32,124 bases of DNA from Pleurocapsa sp. CCALA 161 (GTDB lineage: Bacteria; Cyanobacteriota; Cyanobacteriia; Cyanobacteriales; Xenococcaceae). Every line of letters begins with the position of its first letter. Within the stretch, counting starts at the first letter, position 1. This document shows, piece by piece, positions 31,057 to 32,124 of this stretch. A model generated the notes under the pieces. It was not told the origin of the DNA. It made no database searches and was given only the letters and a program-made list of their open reading frames with translations. Location: contig NZ_PVWF01000058.1 in assembly GCF_003003995.1 (NCBI RefSeq), positions 1-32,124 on the forward strand, in the 5' to 3' direction. The translations under genes and the position numbers were made by a program.

Positions 31057-32103
31057 TTAAACGGTAACAGAGGTAACAGAGGTAACAGAAGTAGCCAAAC
31101 AGTCATTTAGCTGTTGGCGCAGTTTATCAGTATCTAGATGACGACCGATAAAAACTAGTTGGTTAACAGGAGGAGTAGACCAACGGTCAGACTTAAGATC
31201 ACTGCGTTGTCCACATAGTTGAAATACATGGCGTAATTCGCTTCCGGCAAACCAAATAATTCCTTTTGCTCGAAATACTTCAACTGGAAGTTGATCGGTT
31301 AAAAACTTTTGAAATTTATAAACATCAAAGGGTTTGTCACTTTGAAATGACATGGAAACAAAACCATCGGCTTCTAAGTGAGGGGAATGATGGTGATCAT
31401 GATGTTGGTGGTGTTCTTGCTCTTTCTTTTCGACATAACTAGCGATGGGCGTCGAAGGTACTCCGTCTTGAAAAGACCGAGCCTGCTTCGACTTCGTTAA
31501 ACCCACATCTAAAATCAATGGCAATGGAACTTGAGCATAGTTTGTATAAATAATCCTGGGGCTTTTTTTAATGGAAGCAATATATGTTTCTAATCCTCGT
31601 AATTGCCCCTCGTCAACTAAATCAGTTTTATTTAACAACAAAATATCTGCAAAGGTAATCTGTTTAAAAGCTGCTTCGCTCTCGAAATGCTCTGGAGTAA
31701 AGGTTTCTGCATCAACTACGGTAATTACTGAATCAAGGCGAGTAAAATCTCGAAAATCAGAACCAACAAAAGTCAAAATTATTGGTAAAGGGTCGGCTAC
31801 CCCAGTTGTTTCAATTATCAAACGATCTACTTTTTCTTCTTTGGCTAATATCCTTTGTACTGCTTTTACTAACCCTTCATTAATGGTGCAGCAAATACAA
31901 CCATTGCTCAACTCCACCATGTCATCCTCATAGGAAATTAACAGCTGAGAATCAATATTGATATCTCCAAACTCATTGACTAATACTGCGACCTTTAAGT
32001 TATGGGTATTTTGCAGAATTTGATTGAGTAGGGTGGTTTTACCACTACCCAGAAATCCTGTGATGATGGTGACGGGTAATTCTGATGGAGAAATCTCTAG
32101 CAT
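31057..32103 (-). CDS. COG0523/CobW-family metal-chaperone GTPase
   Basis: This 348-aa G3E-family GTPase has Walker [10 protein letters not shown] (residues 16-24), the metal site CICC (69-72), [12 protein letters not shown] (158-161) and the CobW C-terminal domain (DVYKFQKFL...[13 protein letters not shown]). A His-rich stretch (HHQHHDHHH from 231) is typical of ZNG1/YeiR/ZigA-type zinc chaperones that deliver Zn to client enzymes using GTP. Its next gene is folE, a classic zinc-dependent client candidate. ATG 32103 is preferred; TTG 32118 is in frame upstream. The last residues ([11 protein letters not shown]) come from a 9-bp DNA repeat. A nested hairpin (31451-31492) encodes about 14 residues ahead of the His-rich loop. 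Zinc over cobalt is inferred from family and neighbour. Confidence 0.93.
   Translation of the reverse strand: MLEISPSELPVTIITGFLGSGKTTLLNQILQNTHNLKVAVLVNEFGDINIDSQLLISYEDDMVELSNGCICCTINEGLVKAVQRILAKEEKVDRLIIETTGVADPLPIILTFVGSDFRDFTRLDSVITVVDAETFTPEHFESEAAFKQITFADILLLNKTDLVDEGQLRGLETYIASIKKSPRIIYTNYAQVPLPLILDVGLTKSKQARSFQDGVPSTPIASYVEKKEQEHHQHHDHHHSPHLEADGFVSMSFQSDKPFDVYKFQKFLTDQLPVEVFRAKGIIWFAGSELRHVFQLCGQRSDLKSDRWSTPPVNQLVFIGRHLDTDKLRQQLNDCLATSVTSVTSVTV
31063..31089. repeat. Nine-bp GGTAACAGA tandem repeat, three copies
   Basis: Three perfect GGTAACAGA units lie at the 3' end of the COG0523 gene and give the protein's Ser-Val-Thr repeats. Copy-number change would keep the frame. Confidence 0.9.
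31451..31492. repeat. Nested palindrome inside the COG0523 gene
   Basis: GTCGAAG (31451-31457) pairs with CTTCGAC (31486-31492). Inside, CTC/GAG (31461-31463 with 79-81) and GTCTTGAAAAGAC (31465-31477, 5-bp stem, 3-nt loop) pair in turn. The segment is read in frame just before the His-rich loop, in a region that varies in this family. Confidence 0.6.
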
Positions 32104-32124
32104 GGTGAAGAGAAGCAATTTAGT

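Noticed and set aside
31038-31106. Leucine/proline-rich N-terminal extension of FolE as a signal peptide
   Set aside because: It is read from the opposite frame of the GGTAACAGA repeat inside the COG0523 gene; ATG 31037 gives the normal FolE length.

Overview
The window comes from a cyanobacterium. The HIP1 octamer GCGATCGC and its GCGATC/GATCGC relatives occur throughout. Heptanucleotide tandem repeats of the cyanobacterial STRR type sit between genes. The gene set (CoaR, Atx1, MntCAB, LysS with a KTSC tail) is also cyanobacterial. I cannot name the genus from sequence alone.

Region 1 (1-4.1 kb) handles metals. The 3' end of a CoaR-type cobalt sensor enters from the left. Convergent to it is a minus-strand copper operon read from 4.1 kb towards 0.6 kb: Atx1 metallochaperone, CPC-type copper P-ATPase, a 25-residue membrane peptide, a membrane-anchored cupredoxin, and a MerR gene cut down to 41 codons. 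A MerR-type promoter with a 20-bp spacer and a dyad precedes atx1. Region 2 (4.2-9.8 kb) holds an acetate kinase remnant, lysS and the manganese importer operon mntC-mntA-mntB. The mntC promoter carries phased 11-bp direct repeats.

Region 3 (10.3-25.8 kb) is entirely plus-strand and looks like an uncharacterised metabolic island. It runs: AraC regulator, AGE-like (alpha/alpha)6 protein, two DJ-1/PfpI proteins, ThDP-dependent decarboxylase/lyase, five NTF2/SnoaL domains (one fused to a 4-oxalocrotonate tautomerase-like domain), GMC oxidoreductase, glyoxalase-fold protein, GH13 enzyme with starch-binding-like N-terminus, and SMP-30 lactonase. Catalytic residues are mostly intact. The substrate is unknown; a route through sugar- or keto-acid-derived carbonyls is an inference. 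Heptamer repeats separate sub-blocks of this island.

Region 4 (25.9-30.3 kb) is the best candidate for a little-described system. A 126-aa protein ends in a short motif (NVGGNFEFKPVQ). A 21-codon cationic amphipathic peptide ORF follows. Next comes a 1314-aa zinc-ribbon/nSTAND/TM/WD40 protein that carries the matching motif (NVGRDLTFAPVQ) ahead of its NTPase. This layout fits amyloid-type signalling between an effector and an NLR-like sensor, probably in regulated cell death or phage defence.

Region 5 (30.3-32.1 kb, minus strand) is a COG0523 metal GTPase followed by folE. Across the window, small hairpin-rich palindromic elements sit in frame inside at least four genes (cupredoxin, copper ATPase, STAND protein, COG0523 GTPase).
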